Positions 26,911-35,760 of a stretch of 64,000 bases of DNA are shown here, in pieces. The stretch comes from Natronincola peptidivorans (lineage in GTDB: Bacteria; Bacillota; Clostridia; Peptostreptococcales; Natronincolaceae). The first letter of the stretch is position 1. Every line of letters begins with the position of its first letter. The stretch is taken from the NCBI RefSeq assembly GCF_900111615.1, contig NZ_FOHU01000003.1, positions 186,001-250,000 on the forward strand. The letters run 5' to 3'. The notes beneath the pieces were generated by a model. The model did not search any database, had not been told where the DNA came from, and saw only the letters and a list, made by a program, of their open reading frames with translations. Position numbers and translations under genes: made by a program.

Positions 26911-28110
26911 CTAGATAAAGCGTAGTGCTTCAGCTGGATCAAGTCGTGCTGCCTTAAGTGCAGGATAGGCACTTGCTAAAATTGCTAGCCCTGTTGAGAG
27001 GAGTATAGCAGGTAAAAGTAGTTGTAGTTGTAATGGTATATCCCCTTGAATCTGTGCCAGATAAGGACCCGCATAGCGGGCAGTAAGACTGCCTAAAAAA
27101 TAGCCAGCTATACCTCCTAGAACACTGATCATTGCCGCCTCTAAAAATATAATTTTTATGATGTGGGTACGTCGAAACCCAATTGCACGAAAAATACCTA
27201 TTTCTCTGGTTCTTTCATTTATAGACGAAAGCATGGTAGTTAATACCACTAGGGCTGCAATTAATAGAACTACCCCAGAAAGTGCAATTCCAAAAGCTGA
27301 AAATTGATCAATGGTTTCTTCCCGAAATAGAGCTGCCTGCCGCATAGGTATTGTACGCCCATTTGGTAGAGCTTCATCCAGCCCCATGGCTACTTCTTCT
27401 ATGGGACAGCTATTACAATAGGCTGAAACTTCAATCATGGACAATTCGCCAGGTCTATTCAATAAGTCCTGTACTACAGTTAAATTGGCATAAATCAAAC
27501 CATCCTCTTCGCTTCCCAACTTATTGAGGATACCAAAAACCCCAAAGGGCTTATTGTTAATCATCAATTGGTCCCCCACCTGTACCTTCAAGGCTTCAGC
27601 AGCAGAAGCTCCTAATACCAAACCATCCTGTGGTATATCCAGCAGAGCAAGATCCCCTACTGTTTCTCCTTGCTCTATATCCGCCTGCTGAGCTAGGGAA
27701 AACCAAGGCTTTTGCATAAACTCTTGTCTAGGTTCTATTCCTACAATCAAGGAGTTTTGTTCTCCTGCCTCAACAGCACCCACCAACTTTGGAGATACAA
27801 TGTTGATGTATTCTGCCACCGAGGAGGAAAAGATTTTGGGTATATCCTCCATAGTGAGCTGTTGTACATCAAAGGTTAAGTCAGAAACAGTAGCGTTGCC
27901 ATAATGCATCTCCATCCCCTCTGTTCCAGGAAGAATGATGGCATTTGCTCCAAATTCATCAATTCTGTCTCCTAAATCCAAATGCATAGCTTCAATAATA
28001 TTTAAAACCGCTACAACAGTAGCCACACCTACCACTAAACCCAGCATTAAAAACAGCATCTTTATTTTCCTGCGTTTTAAATTATTTAAAGCGATCTGAA
28101 AAATATTCAT
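26911..28110 (-). CDS. FtsX/MacB-type ABC permease (P19-like iron system, permease 2)
   Basis: A 399-residue paralogue of the 24773-26065 permease with the same layout: helix LFLMLGLVVGVATVVAVLNI, extracytoplasmic domain, then three FtsX helices with INERTREIGIFRAIGFRRTHI and the shared ending YPALKAARLDPAEALRFI. The extracytoplasmic domain contains a CNSC motif near residue 236, not found in the paralogue; a metal or redox role is possible. The ATG at 28110 has GAGGAG at good spacing; the longer frame to 28131 was rejected. It begins 37 bp after the small membrane-protein gene. Confidence 0.88.
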   Translation of the reverse strand: MNIFQIALNNLKRRKIKMLFLMLGLVVGVATVVAVLNIIEAMHLDLGDRIDEFGANAIILPGTEGMEMHYGNATVSDLTFDVQQLTMEDIPKIFSSSVAEYINIVSPKLVGAVEAGEQNSLIVGIEPRQEFMQKPWFSLAQQADIEQGETVGDLALLDIPQDGLVLGASAAEALKVQVGDQLMINNKPFGVFGILNKLGSEEDGLIYANLTVVQDLLNRPGELSMIEVSAYCNSCPIEEVAMGLDEALPNGRTIPMRQAALFREETIDQFSAFGIALSGVVLLIAALVVLTTMLSSINERTREIGIFRAIGFRRTHIIKIIFLEAAMISVLGGIAGYFLGSLTARYAGPYLAQIQGDIPLQLQLLLPAILLSTGLAILASAYPALKAARLDPAEALRFI

Positions 28111-28147
28111 CCGTCCACTCCTCGCCTTCAATCATAACTGTAATATA

Positions 28148-28507
28148 CTACTGTATTTCATACATTCTCCCATTGGCATAACCCATTCTCATCACTAGCT
28201 CTCCATCCCGGTAAACATAAATTTCCCGGTGGCAGCCGAAATTTCTTGTGTTGGTGGTTATTTCTTCAGCACCAGCCTCTTGACCATATTTATCAAGATA
28301 ATACTCCACAGCCATTTGGTTGAGACTATTGCCAGTGCTGTTTACAACATTGGCCCTTGGTAAAAGACCAAATCTCATGCTGGCTATAAGAATAATGCCA
28401 ATAATCAAGGCAATTTGTATATACTTTTCAATATCAAAAGGTTTTTTATCTTTATCTTCTTCATTATTTCTTTTTTGTTGTTCCGTACCCCATCTATCTT
28501 CACCCAT
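28148..28507 (-). CDS. Small single-helix membrane protein of the P19-like cluster
   Basis: A 119-residue protein I cannot assign to a named family. A charged N-terminal segment (residues 1-28) is followed by one transmembrane helix (YIQIALIIGIILIASMRFGL, about 31-50) and an extracytoplasmic tail with FGCHREIYVYRDGELVMRMG, containing a single Cys-His pair. It sits between the DUF2318 gene and the FtsX permease gene, with 36-40 bp gaps, and is almost certainly part of that operon. A role in handing on metal or electrons is a guess from context. Confidence 0.7.
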   Translation of the reverse strand: MGEDRWGTEQQKRNNEEDKDKKPFDIEKYIQIALIIGIILIASMRFGLLPRANVVNSTGNSLNQMAVEYYLDKYGQEAGAEEITTNTRNFGCHREIYVYRDGELVMRMGYANGRMYEIQ

Positions 28508-28543
28508 AATTGTTTTTCCCCCTTCGCAAGTAAAAGTTCACCG

Positions 28544-29128
28544 CTAAGCACGGCTTCTCCAAGTTAATACATCCTCCAAATCAATCATCACCATGCCATC
28601 CTCTATCTGTGGATTCATATAAACAGGAGGATAGGATCCGCAGGCTTTGGAACCTGAAAGGAATTCATGATCCTCAATGTCATAGGTGGTGCGACAAGCA
28701 TCACATACAAGAGTTTCTCCTGCAAGGGAAAAGGTTCGACCACGGCAGGGCTCACACATGCTGCTGCCAGCAAAAAGTCGCCCTGAAGGCGTGATATACG
28801 CCATTAGCGGCACCAACTGATTTTCATTGTTTTCTACTTCAAAGGAAACAATATTGTTTTGGTCTATCTCCTCTAAAGCTATTTTAATTTTTCCGTCCTC
28901 TATGATAGGCTCCACTTGTGTCATTGAAATAAATTCTCCTATATAAGATCGGGATGAGGCTACAGAATCACCAAAGTAATTCCCTTCCTCTTGGCCATCA
29001 TTTGAACCAAAAAACATAAACAGCATGGCTGCTACCAATACCACTCCTAAAGCCCCTACAATCAAAGGGCTTTTGCTTTTTGATGGCTGAGTGAACTGCT
29101 CTTTCTTATTAGGTATTTTTTTTGACAT
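28544..29128 (-). CDS. DUF2318 (Fe-S-type) membrane protein of a P19-like iron system
   Basis: A 194-residue protein with one N-terminal membrane helix (about 21-42) and an extracytoplasmic DUF2318 domain. The conserved cysteines are C125 and C128 (CEPC), C142 and C145 (CDAC) and C163. In the Campylobacter jejuni P19 iron-uptake locus a DUF2318 protein (Cj1660) sits beside two FtsX permeases and an ATPase, as here. The permease-like Ftr1 and the copper protein P19 of that locus were not seen in this window. First gene of the operon; GGAGGAG precedes the ATG. Confidence 0.87.
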   Translation of the reverse strand: MSKKIPNKKEQFTQPSKSKSPLIVGALGVVLVAAMLFMFFGSNDGQEEGNYFGDSVASSRSYIGEFISMTQVEPIIEDGKIKIALEEIDQNNIVSFEVENNENQLVPLMAYITPSGRLFAGSSMCEPCRGRTFSLAGETLVCDACRTTYDIEDHEFLSGSKACGSYPPVYMNPQIEDGMVMIDLEDVLTWRSRA

Positions 29129-29225
29129 TTTTTCTCCTCCAACTCTATAGATTCATCTAATTTTTTATTATTGTATATCTTCCAGGCTTGCTGCCTTATT
29201 TAACTCTCACCTCCTGAAAATACTT

Positions 29226-29254
29226 TTTATACCTGTGTTATTTATCACATCCAA
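29226..29254 (-). promoter_or_regulatory. Promoter candidate of the DUF2318 operon
   Basis: On the minus strand TTGGAT (29254-29249), a 17-bp spacer, then TATAAA (29231-29226), about 97 bp before the DUF2318 start. An unused AGGAGGTGA lies shortly downstream. Confidence 0.45.
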
Positions 29255-29261
29255 TTGTGTG

Positions 29262-29277
29262 TTTTGACACATCAAAA
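29262..29277. promoter_or_regulatory. Palindrome TTTTGA-CACA-TCAAAA upstream of the DUF2318 promoter
   Basis: A perfect 6-bp inverted repeat with a 4-bp centre lies just upstream of the -35 candidate of the DUF2318 operon. It is a possible activator or repressor site; it does not resemble a Fur box. The rest of the gap 29278-29627 holds a 12-bp direct repeat TTATTTGTTGCT (29493-29504, 29511-29522) and a small AAGGAT-TAG-ATCCTT dyad at 29526-29540, no gene. Confidence 0.35.
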
Positions 29278-29627
29278 TAGTTTTTTCTTTAGATTTACGT
29301 TATAAATATCGATGTAGTTCTTCTAGCTTACTTGTTGATTTAGAGAATTTCTATATCCCTTACTTTCACTTCTTATAAAAAAGCAACTTAAATTACCCAC
29401 TTATTCTAAAGCAATTTTTATGCCAATATAAAAGCCACAAAAAAAGAATCCTTTTTATATAAAGAATTCTCTCAAGCTTATGAGGGCTTTTATTATTTGT
29501 TGCTGTTAACTTATTTGTTGCTATGAAGGATTAGATCCTTTGGGCTTCACAAGAGCTACATAAATGATTATTTAGTTAAGGATAGCTTTTTTCTTACTGT
29601 TCTTGTCTCACAAGAATCGGCAACCTC

Positions 29628-29656
29628 AGCTACTTATCTTTATTTGATAAGTAGCT
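29628..29656 (-). terminator. Hairpin after NAD synthetase, probable terminator
   Basis: AGCTACTTATC pairs perfectly with GATAAGTAGCT (11 bp, 7-base loop) eight bases beyond the stop codon at 29664. No T-run follows on the minus strand, but a second small hairpin (TTCTTGT-ctc-ACAAGAA) lies just beyond. Confidence 0.5.
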
Positions 29657-29663
29657 TTTGGCT

Positions 29664-31610
29664 TTAGCATACTATGTTATTCAATTCATCCAACCAGATT
29701 TCATAGGAGGCATCACTTGGCATCCTCCAATCTCCTCTAGGGGATAGGCAAATAGAACCTACTTTAGGTCCATCTGGTAGACAGCTCCGTTTGAACTGCT
29801 GGGTAAAAAATCTTTTGTAAAATACTTTTAACCACTGTAATATTTCTTCTTCCTTCCATTTCCCTTGAAAGGCTATTGTGGCGAGAGAGAAAATTTTTGA
29901 TGGACTAAACCCGTGCCGGAGCATATTAAAAAGGAAAAAATCATGTAGGTCATAGCAACCAATAATTTCTTCGGTTTTTTGCTCTATTTTCCCCTCTTTA
30001 TCAGGAGGTAATAATTCAGGACTTACAGGAGTATTGGTTATATCCTTTAATGTCTTTGCAATGAGTGTATCTCCTTCTTTATCGGCATACCATTCTACCA
30101 AAAACCTTACTAATGTTTTAGGAATACTAGCATTAATCCCGTACATACTCATATGGTCTCCATTATAGGTGCACCATCCTAGTGCTAGCTCTGATAAATC
30201 TCCCGTACCCACCACTAATCCACCTTCTTTATTGGCAATATCCATAAGAATCTGTGTTCTTTCTCTAGCCTGAACATTTTCATAGGTTACATCATGTACC
30301 AGCATATCATGTCCAATGTCTTTGAAGTGTTGGATACAAGCCTCCTTTATGGATATCTCTTTTACTGTAATCCCCAATTCCTTCATTAGCAGCAATGCAT
30401 TGTTATAGGTTCTCCCTGTTGTACCAAAGCCTGGCATAGTTATTCCGATGATATTTTCTCTTGAAATTTTTAGGTGATCAAAAGCTTCTATAGATACCAA
30501 TAAAGCAAGGGTAGAATCCAGGCCGCCAGAGATTCCAATAACCACCTTCTGAATGCCTGTTTTTGATAATCTTTCCGCTAACCCTATGGACTGTATAGTA
30601 AAGATTTCTTTGCACCTTTCTGTTCTTTTTTCCTTAGAGGCAGGTACAAACGGATAGGGATCTATTTTTCTTTTTATTTCTTCTATTTCTACATCAGTAA
30701 AGGAAAAGGATATTTTTTCATAGGCAGCTGCTTCTGTGTTTTTTCCCATGAAGCTATTGTTTTTACGTCTGTCGTTCATAAGCTTTTCAATATCAATATC
30801 ATGGAATAAGAAAATGCCTTCATCAGCAAATCTTGTCTCCTCCATGATAGCACCATTTTCTGCTATCATTCCATGACCGCTGAAGACAACATCTGTTGTA
30901 GACTCATTTTGTCCTGCAGAAACATATAAATAGCTTGCTATGCATCTAGCGGATTGTTGCTTTACCAATTCCTTTCTATACTCATACTTGCCTACAACTT
31001 CATTGCTGGCAGATAGATTTAGAATTAAATTGGCCCCATACATGGCATGTCTACTGCTGGGAGGTATTGGATTCCATAAATCCTCACAGATTTCCGCTGC
31101 TATACATAGCTCTGAATCAGTATCTTTCAATAATAGATTATCTGAAAAGACCACCGTCTCACCACATAAATCAATGCGATTGCTGATTCTTTCCTTTCCA
31201 GAGGCAAACCATCTTTTTTCATAAAACTCGTTATAATTTGGCACGAAGGTTTTTGGAACTACCCCTAAAATCCTTCCTTTATGGAATAAAACAGCACAAT
31301 TAAACAATTGATTATCAGCTTTAATAGGCATCCCCACTGCTATGATCATATCTAATGTTTTGGTATTATTCATAAGTCTCTTTAATGTATCTTCACAGGC
31401 TTTTAGCAATGTAGTCTGTTGAAATAAATCTCCACAAGTATATGCTGATATGCTTAGCTCTGGAAATACTAAAACCTTTATGTTATGTTTTGTTGCAGCT
31501 GTTTTAGCAATCCTTTCAATTTCCTTACCATTAAAGATAGGATTCCCTACCTTTAGTTTGGGTACTGCAATGCCCACCCTTATTAATCCATATACCTTCT
31601 TATGAGACAT
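29664..31610 (-). CDS. nadE: Glutamine-dependent NAD+ synthetase
   Basis: A 648-residue bifunctional enzyme that amidates nicotinate adenine dinucleotide to NAD+, the last step of NAD synthesis. The N-terminal glutaminase (nitrilase fold, residues 1-280) shows the Glu of FPELSISAYTCGDLF, the Lys of PKTFVPNYNEFYEKRWF and the Cys of AAEICEDLW. The C-terminal synthetase (about 330-640) has the P-loop GISGGLDSTLALLV and GTGDLSELALGWCTYNGDHMSMY. Length matches the long glutamine-dependent form. GGAGAGGAG lies upstream of the ATG. Single-gene unit with a dispersed repeat in its upstream region. Confidence 0.95.
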   Translation of the reverse strand: MSHKKVYGLIRVGIAVPKLKVGNPIFNGKEIERIAKTAATKHNIKVLVFPELSISAYTCGDLFQQTTLLKACEDTLKRLMNNTKTLDMIIAVGMPIKADNQLFNCAVLFHKGRILGVVPKTFVPNYNEFYEKRWFASGKERISNRIDLCGETVVFSDNLLLKDTDSELCIAAEICEDLWNPIPPSSRHAMYGANLILNLSASNEVVGKYEYRKELVKQQSARCIASYLYVSAGQNESTTDVVFSGHGMIAENGAIMEETRFADEGIFLFHDIDIEKLMNDRRKNNSFMGKNTEAAAYEKISFSFTDVEIEEIKRKIDPYPFVPASKEKRTERCKEIFTIQSIGLAERLSKTGIQKVVIGISGGLDSTLALLVSIEAFDHLKISRENIIGITMPGFGTTGRTYNNALLLMKELGITVKEISIKEACIQHFKDIGHDMLVHDVTYENVQARERTQILMDIANKEGGLVVGTGDLSELALGWCTYNGDHMSMYGINASIPKTLVRFLVEWYADKEGDTLIAKTLKDITNTPVSPELLPPDKEGKIEQKTEEIIGCYDLHDFFLFNMLRHGFSPSKIFSLATIAFQGKWKEEEILQWLKVFYKRFFTQQFKRSCLPDGPKVGSICLSPRGDWRMPSDASYEIWLDELNNIVC

Positions 31611-31736
31611 CAGCCCTACTCCTCTCCGCTATCCTAGGTAGAAAAATTTCTTCTTTTTATTAGTTTATCATTTTTTATAAATTTATTAAAATTTATCTGT
31701 AATCTTTTTAAACATACACCCTAAATTTTAATATAT

Positions 31737-31825
31737 TGAGAGCTACATTTACAGCCTATAATTTGGAGTGGAATAGTAAACCATGCCTATTAGCATTTAG
31801 CTTTAGAACCCTATGTCTATAAATT
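31737..31825. repeat. Dispersed degenerate repeat, copy 2
   Basis: GAGCTACATTTA, AGCCTA, ATTTGG, GTAAACCATG and ATTTAGCTTTAGAA follow one another as in copy 1 at 1440-1535. The element lies between the UvrA-like gene and the NAD synthetase start. No other feature was found in 31611-31887. Confidence 0.4.
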
Positions 31826-31887
31826 GGTATATAGCATTAGCGTTTTAACATAGCTTTAGGTTATGGCTATTGTCTATTTCTACTGCC

Positions 31888-34800
31888 CTATATTGACCCA
31901 TCAAGGATTTGTTTCAGCACCTTACCTGTGTAGCTGTTTTCTATCTCCGCTACTTCCTCTGGAGTGCCTTCAGCAATAATAGTTCCTCCCTGGTCTCCAC
32001 CTTCTGGCCCTAGATCAATCATCCAATCAGCATGAATCATTACTTGGGGATTATGTTCTATCACAATTACTGTATTCCCACTATCTGTGATACGCTGTAA
32101 TATGCTTAGTAGATTTTTCACATCTGAGAAGTGTAGACCTGTTGTAGGCTCATCTAGAAGATATATTGTTTTACCGGTATCTGTTTTGCATAATTCCTTT
32201 GCCAGCTTTATTCGTTGAGCTTCTCCACCTGATAATGTTAAAGCACTTTGCCCCAGCTTGATATACCCTAGACCTACATCAGAAAGGGTTTGTAGTATGA
32301 TAGATATTTTTTTGTCATTTATAAAAAAATCCAGCGCCTCATCAATGCTCATTTCTAAAACACCTGCTATTGTTTTCCCATTGTAAACTATTTCTAAGGT
32401 CTCTTCATTAAATCTTTTTCCTTGACAAACTGAGCATTCTACCCATAGATCCGGCATAAAATGCATCTCGATACATTTCCTTCCTTCTCCTTTACATGCC
32501 TGACATTGTCCTTCCTTGCTGTTGAAGCTGAAACGATTTTGTTTAAATCCTCTCTTTTGTGCTTCCTCCGTTGTGGTAAATAAACTTCTTATATGATCAA
32601 ACACACCAGTATAGGTTGCAGGATTTGAGCGAGGTGTCCTTCCTATTGGCTTCTGAGATATACTAATAACCTTATCTACCATTTCAAGTCCTTCTATAGT
32701 ATCATGCTCTCCAGGAATATCATCAGAGCTTCCCAGATATTTGGCCAGCGCTGGATACAAGGTTTTAGAAACTAAACTGCTTTTTCCTGAGCCGCTTACC
32801 CCTGTGATACAAGTGAATACACCTAGAGGAAATGCTGCATCTATAGACTTAAGATTATTGCATCTGGCACCTCGTACCTCGATCCATCCATAAGGCTTCT
32901 TTCTACTTCTTTTACTTGCATCTTTAGTATCATTAATCCCCGCAAGGTATTTTCCTGTTTCTGTATGGAGATTTTGTATCATTTCTTCTGGTGTCCCCTC
33001 CGCGATAATAGTTCCTCCATGAAGACCTGCTCCCGGTCCTATATCAATTATTTTATCGGCAGCCAGCATGGTATCCGCATCATGTTCAACCACAAGAACA
33101 GTATTTCCTTCGTCTCTTATATGCTGCAGCATTTTAATCAACCGACGATGGTCCTTGGGATGGAGACCCGTGGAGGGCTCATCCAGCACATACAGGATGC
33201 TTGTGATATTGCTGTTTAGCTGAGCAGTAAGTCTTAGCCTTTGCAATTCTCCCCCCGACAGTGTTGGTACTGGCCTATCAAGGCTAAGATAAGAAACACC
33301 GGCCTCTACTAAACCATCCAACCTTTTATATAGCTCCTTTATTATTTCAATAGATAGTTCTAATTCTTCTTTTGCCAGATTTTTAGGTAAATCCTTAATC
33401 CATTCCTTTAATCCTTCAATAGTCATTCCTGTAGTTTCAGGAAACCTTGTTTTTCCGATGGTAACCAAGCGTCCCTCTGGAGCCAATCTTTCTCCATTGC
33501 ATGCAGTACAGGTTTGTTCCCGCATAAATGCAGTAGTCAGCCTTGTGGCAGTATCCCCACTGTTTTCCTTAAACAAACGAAGTATTATGTTATATGCCCC
33601 TTCCACCGGCCTTACTATTTCTCCCTTCCTGCCATTGGTGTTTTCGTAGGTAAATTTTACTTCTTTACCATCAGAACCATAGATAGCCTGATGCTTAAAA
33701 TCTTCAGGTAATGCCTCCCAGGGCAGCTCCAGATTCACCTTCATTACTTCTGCAAGGGCCAATATCTCACCCTTCATCCAGTTGGCATTGGGTTTTTTTC
33801 TAAATTTTCTTAAATCTCCCCACCAGTTTGAGGCACCATCAAGTATAGATGCCTCCGGCTTGGATACAATCAAGTCAGTGTCTATCTCAAGCTGTATACC
33901 AAGCCCTCTGCATACTGGACACATGCTATCAGGGTTATTAAAGCTAAAGGTGGAGGAGGAAAGCTGAAAAAAGATTTTTTTGCAGTGATAGCACATCTCC
34001 CTTGTTTGGAATAAAAATCCTTCTGTTTCATCAATAGTTACAATAATGCCTCCATTCCCTAGCGCCAGCGCAGCTTCAACTGTATCCTTCAATCTTTTTC
34101 TGTATAGGTTTCTATCCGGACTCTCCTGAGGTAATGCTATAAATTCATCCAATGCTTCTTTTCCATCAAATGGCTTAATACTAAAAATAGTTCCTGGTTT
34201 AAGCAATTCAAGAAGCTTTACTATCTCAGCAGTCTTTAACGGAGTAACGCCTCTACCACAATCTGGACAATGTCTTGTTCCTATTTTTGAAAAAAGCAGC
34301 CTCAGATAATCATAAATGTCTGTCAATGTTCCAACGGTTGACCTTGGATTTCTCCCTACATTTTTTTGTTCTATAGCCACCGCTGGAGGAAGACCTGTTA
34401 TTTGGTCAAAATCTGATTTTGCCATTTGCCCATAAAAAGCCCCTCTGGAAGCAGTTATGCTGTCCATAAAACGTCTTTGACTTTCTGCATAAATGGTATC
34501 AAAGGCTAGGCTTGATTTTCCACTGCCGCTTACCCCCGTTACCACAGTTATTTTATTTTTAGGGATGGTACAGCTTACATTCTTTAGATTGTTTTGTCTA
34601 GCACCCCTTACAATAATTTCATTTGAATGGATTTTAGAGTTTTCTTCTTTTTGAAATAAATTAATTATTTCTTCTGCTTCTTCTTTTTCTGCCTCAAGAT
34701 ACTTCTTGATGGCTTGGATGTCACCGTCTACCATCTCAATCTCTCCTCTATTAAAGCCTCCCTCTCTGTCATCAAGCCATTCAGGCCAATGCTTTAACCA

Positions 34801-35703
34801 TTTAGGCACATCATATTTATTTACCCTGTCAAGGGCAGGGATGTATGGGATGACCTCCACAACAGAGGTTTTATCAAAGGCATCAAGCTCACTTACCTTG
34901 ATCTCTCTATTCTTAACGTCTATATCCAAAATCCTTGCAGTTGTCATGGCTATAGGATTGGGACGGACAGGAGATCTGGTTGCAAATATACCTGTTCTAG
35001 GAGCATTTTCGTAGGGCGGATTCCCCTGAGTAACTTTTCTAAAATTACTTTTATCAAACCTGTCAAACCACCACAAAATCTTAATATGAGAAAACTCTTT
35101 TATGGTTTTAAAAAAATCTGTATTTAAATTCTTTAACTGAAGGAAGCATTCTCCATTGATTTTTTTGACCTTACCTATGGGATGGAGTAAATGTTTATCC
35201 TCCAATTGTATATTCATAAATATATCCTTAGTATTCTCTACTTCTTTACAATCTTTATTTACATCAAACCGCCATTCAGGCCACTGCTTCATGAAATTAG
35301 GTGCTTTGACATCCTTTACCCTATCCTCACATGGAAAATATGGCTTTAAATCAAATACTACCGTATCATCCTCTGTAGCTCCATAATCCAGCTCAACAAT
35401 CCCTTTTTTCATGTTTACCTTCAGTACTTTTGCTACTATCACATCAACCTCGTTATTTCTTAATTGAACCATTAGTTGAAGGCTCTCCTCAACAACCCTT
35501 TGAAGATCCTCAGGGCAATGAGGAAATGTATTTTTTCCGTTGGGTTTCATAAACACAATTACATGGCTAAAAAACTCTAAATGCTGTAATGCGGGCCTAT
35601 ACTCCGACATAATATGTACAGTAGTACATCCTCCTTCTACCTTTAGCTTTCCAATAGGAAACAATTGAAAGGTTTTGTTTTCCATACGACTTTCTTTTTT
35701 CAT
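31888..35703 (-). CDS. TsaA/TrmO-like x2 - UvrA-like ABC ATPase fusion protein
   Basis: A 1271-residue fusion. Residues 11-145 and 172-312 are two TsaA/TrmO-like domains; only the second retains the hallmark GIFATRSPVRPNP (about 238-250), and the first looks degenerate. From residue 362 a full UvrA-type twin ATPase follows: IIVRGARQNNLKNV, Walker A GVSGSGKSS at 390, NPRSTVGTLTDIYDYLRLLF, zinc-finger CxxC pairs, LSGGELQRLRL, a second GVSGSGKSS, then LSGGEAQRIKLAKEL and LLDEPTTGLH. Canonical UvrA scans DNA for damage; TrmO methylates t6A37 of tRNA with SAM. The join suggests a specialised UvrA branch. ATG 35703 follows GAGGAGG and was chosen over the longer frame. Confidence 0.88.
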   Translation of the reverse strand: MKKESRMENKTFQLFPIGKLKVEGGCTTVHIMSEYRPALQHLEFFSHVIVFMKPNGKNTFPHCPEDLQRVVEESLQLMVQLRNNEVDVIVAKVLKVNMKKGIVELDYGATEDDTVVFDLKPYFPCEDRVKDVKAPNFMKQWPEWRFDVNKDCKEVENTKDIFMNIQLEDKHLLHPIGKVKKINGECFLQLKNLNTDFFKTIKEFSHIKILWWFDRFDKSNFRKVTQGNPPYENAPRTGIFATRSPVRPNPIAMTTARILDIDVKNREIKVSELDAFDKTSVVEVIPYIPALDRVNKYDVPKWLKHWPEWLDDREGGFNRGEIEMVDGDIQAIKKYLEAEKEEAEEIINLFQKEENSKIHSNEIIVRGARQNNLKNVSCTIPKNKITVVTGVSGSGKSSLAFDTIYAESQRRFMDSITASRGAFYGQMAKSDFDQITGLPPAVAIEQKNVGRNPRSTVGTLTDIYDYLRLLFSKIGTRHCPDCGRGVTPLKTAEIVKLLELLKPGTIFSIKPFDGKEALDEFIALPQESPDRNLYRKRLKDTVEAALALGNGGIIVTIDETEGFLFQTREMCYHCKKIFFQLSSSTFSFNNPDSMCPVCRGLGIQLEIDTDLIVSKPEASILDGASNWWGDLRKFRKKPNANWMKGEILALAEVMKVNLELPWEALPEDFKHQAIYGSDGKEVKFTYENTNGRKGEIVRPVEGAYNIILRLFKENSGDTATRLTTAFMREQTCTACNGERLAPEGRLVTIGKTRFPETTGMTIEGLKEWIKDLPKNLAKEELELSIEIIKELYKRLDGLVEAGVSYLSLDRPVPTLSGGELQRLRLTAQLNSNITSILYVLDEPSTGLHPKDHRRLIKMLQHIRDEGNTVLVVEHDADTMLAADKIIDIGPGAGLHGGTIIAEGTPEEMIQNLHTETGKYLAGINDTKDASKRSRKKPYGWIEVRGARCNNLKSIDAAFPLGVFTCITGVSGSGKSSLVSKTLYPALAKYLGSSDDIPGEHDTIEGLEMVDKVISISQKPIGRTPRSNPATYTGVFDHIRSLFTTTEEAQKRGFKQNRFSFNSKEGQCQACKGEGRKCIEMHFMPDLWVECSVCQGKRFNEETLEIVYNGKTIAGVLEMSIDEALDFFINDKKISIILQTLSDVGLGYIKLGQSALTLSGGEAQRIKLAKELCKTDTGKTIYLLDEPTTGLHFSDVKNLLSILQRITDSGNTVIVIEHNPQVMIHADWMIDLGPEGGDQGGTIIAEGTPEEVAEIENSYTGKVLKQILDGSI

Positions 35704-35760
35704 GCTTTTCCTCCTCAATAATAATTCCTTATGTATCATAAGGAACTTCAAACAGTGATG

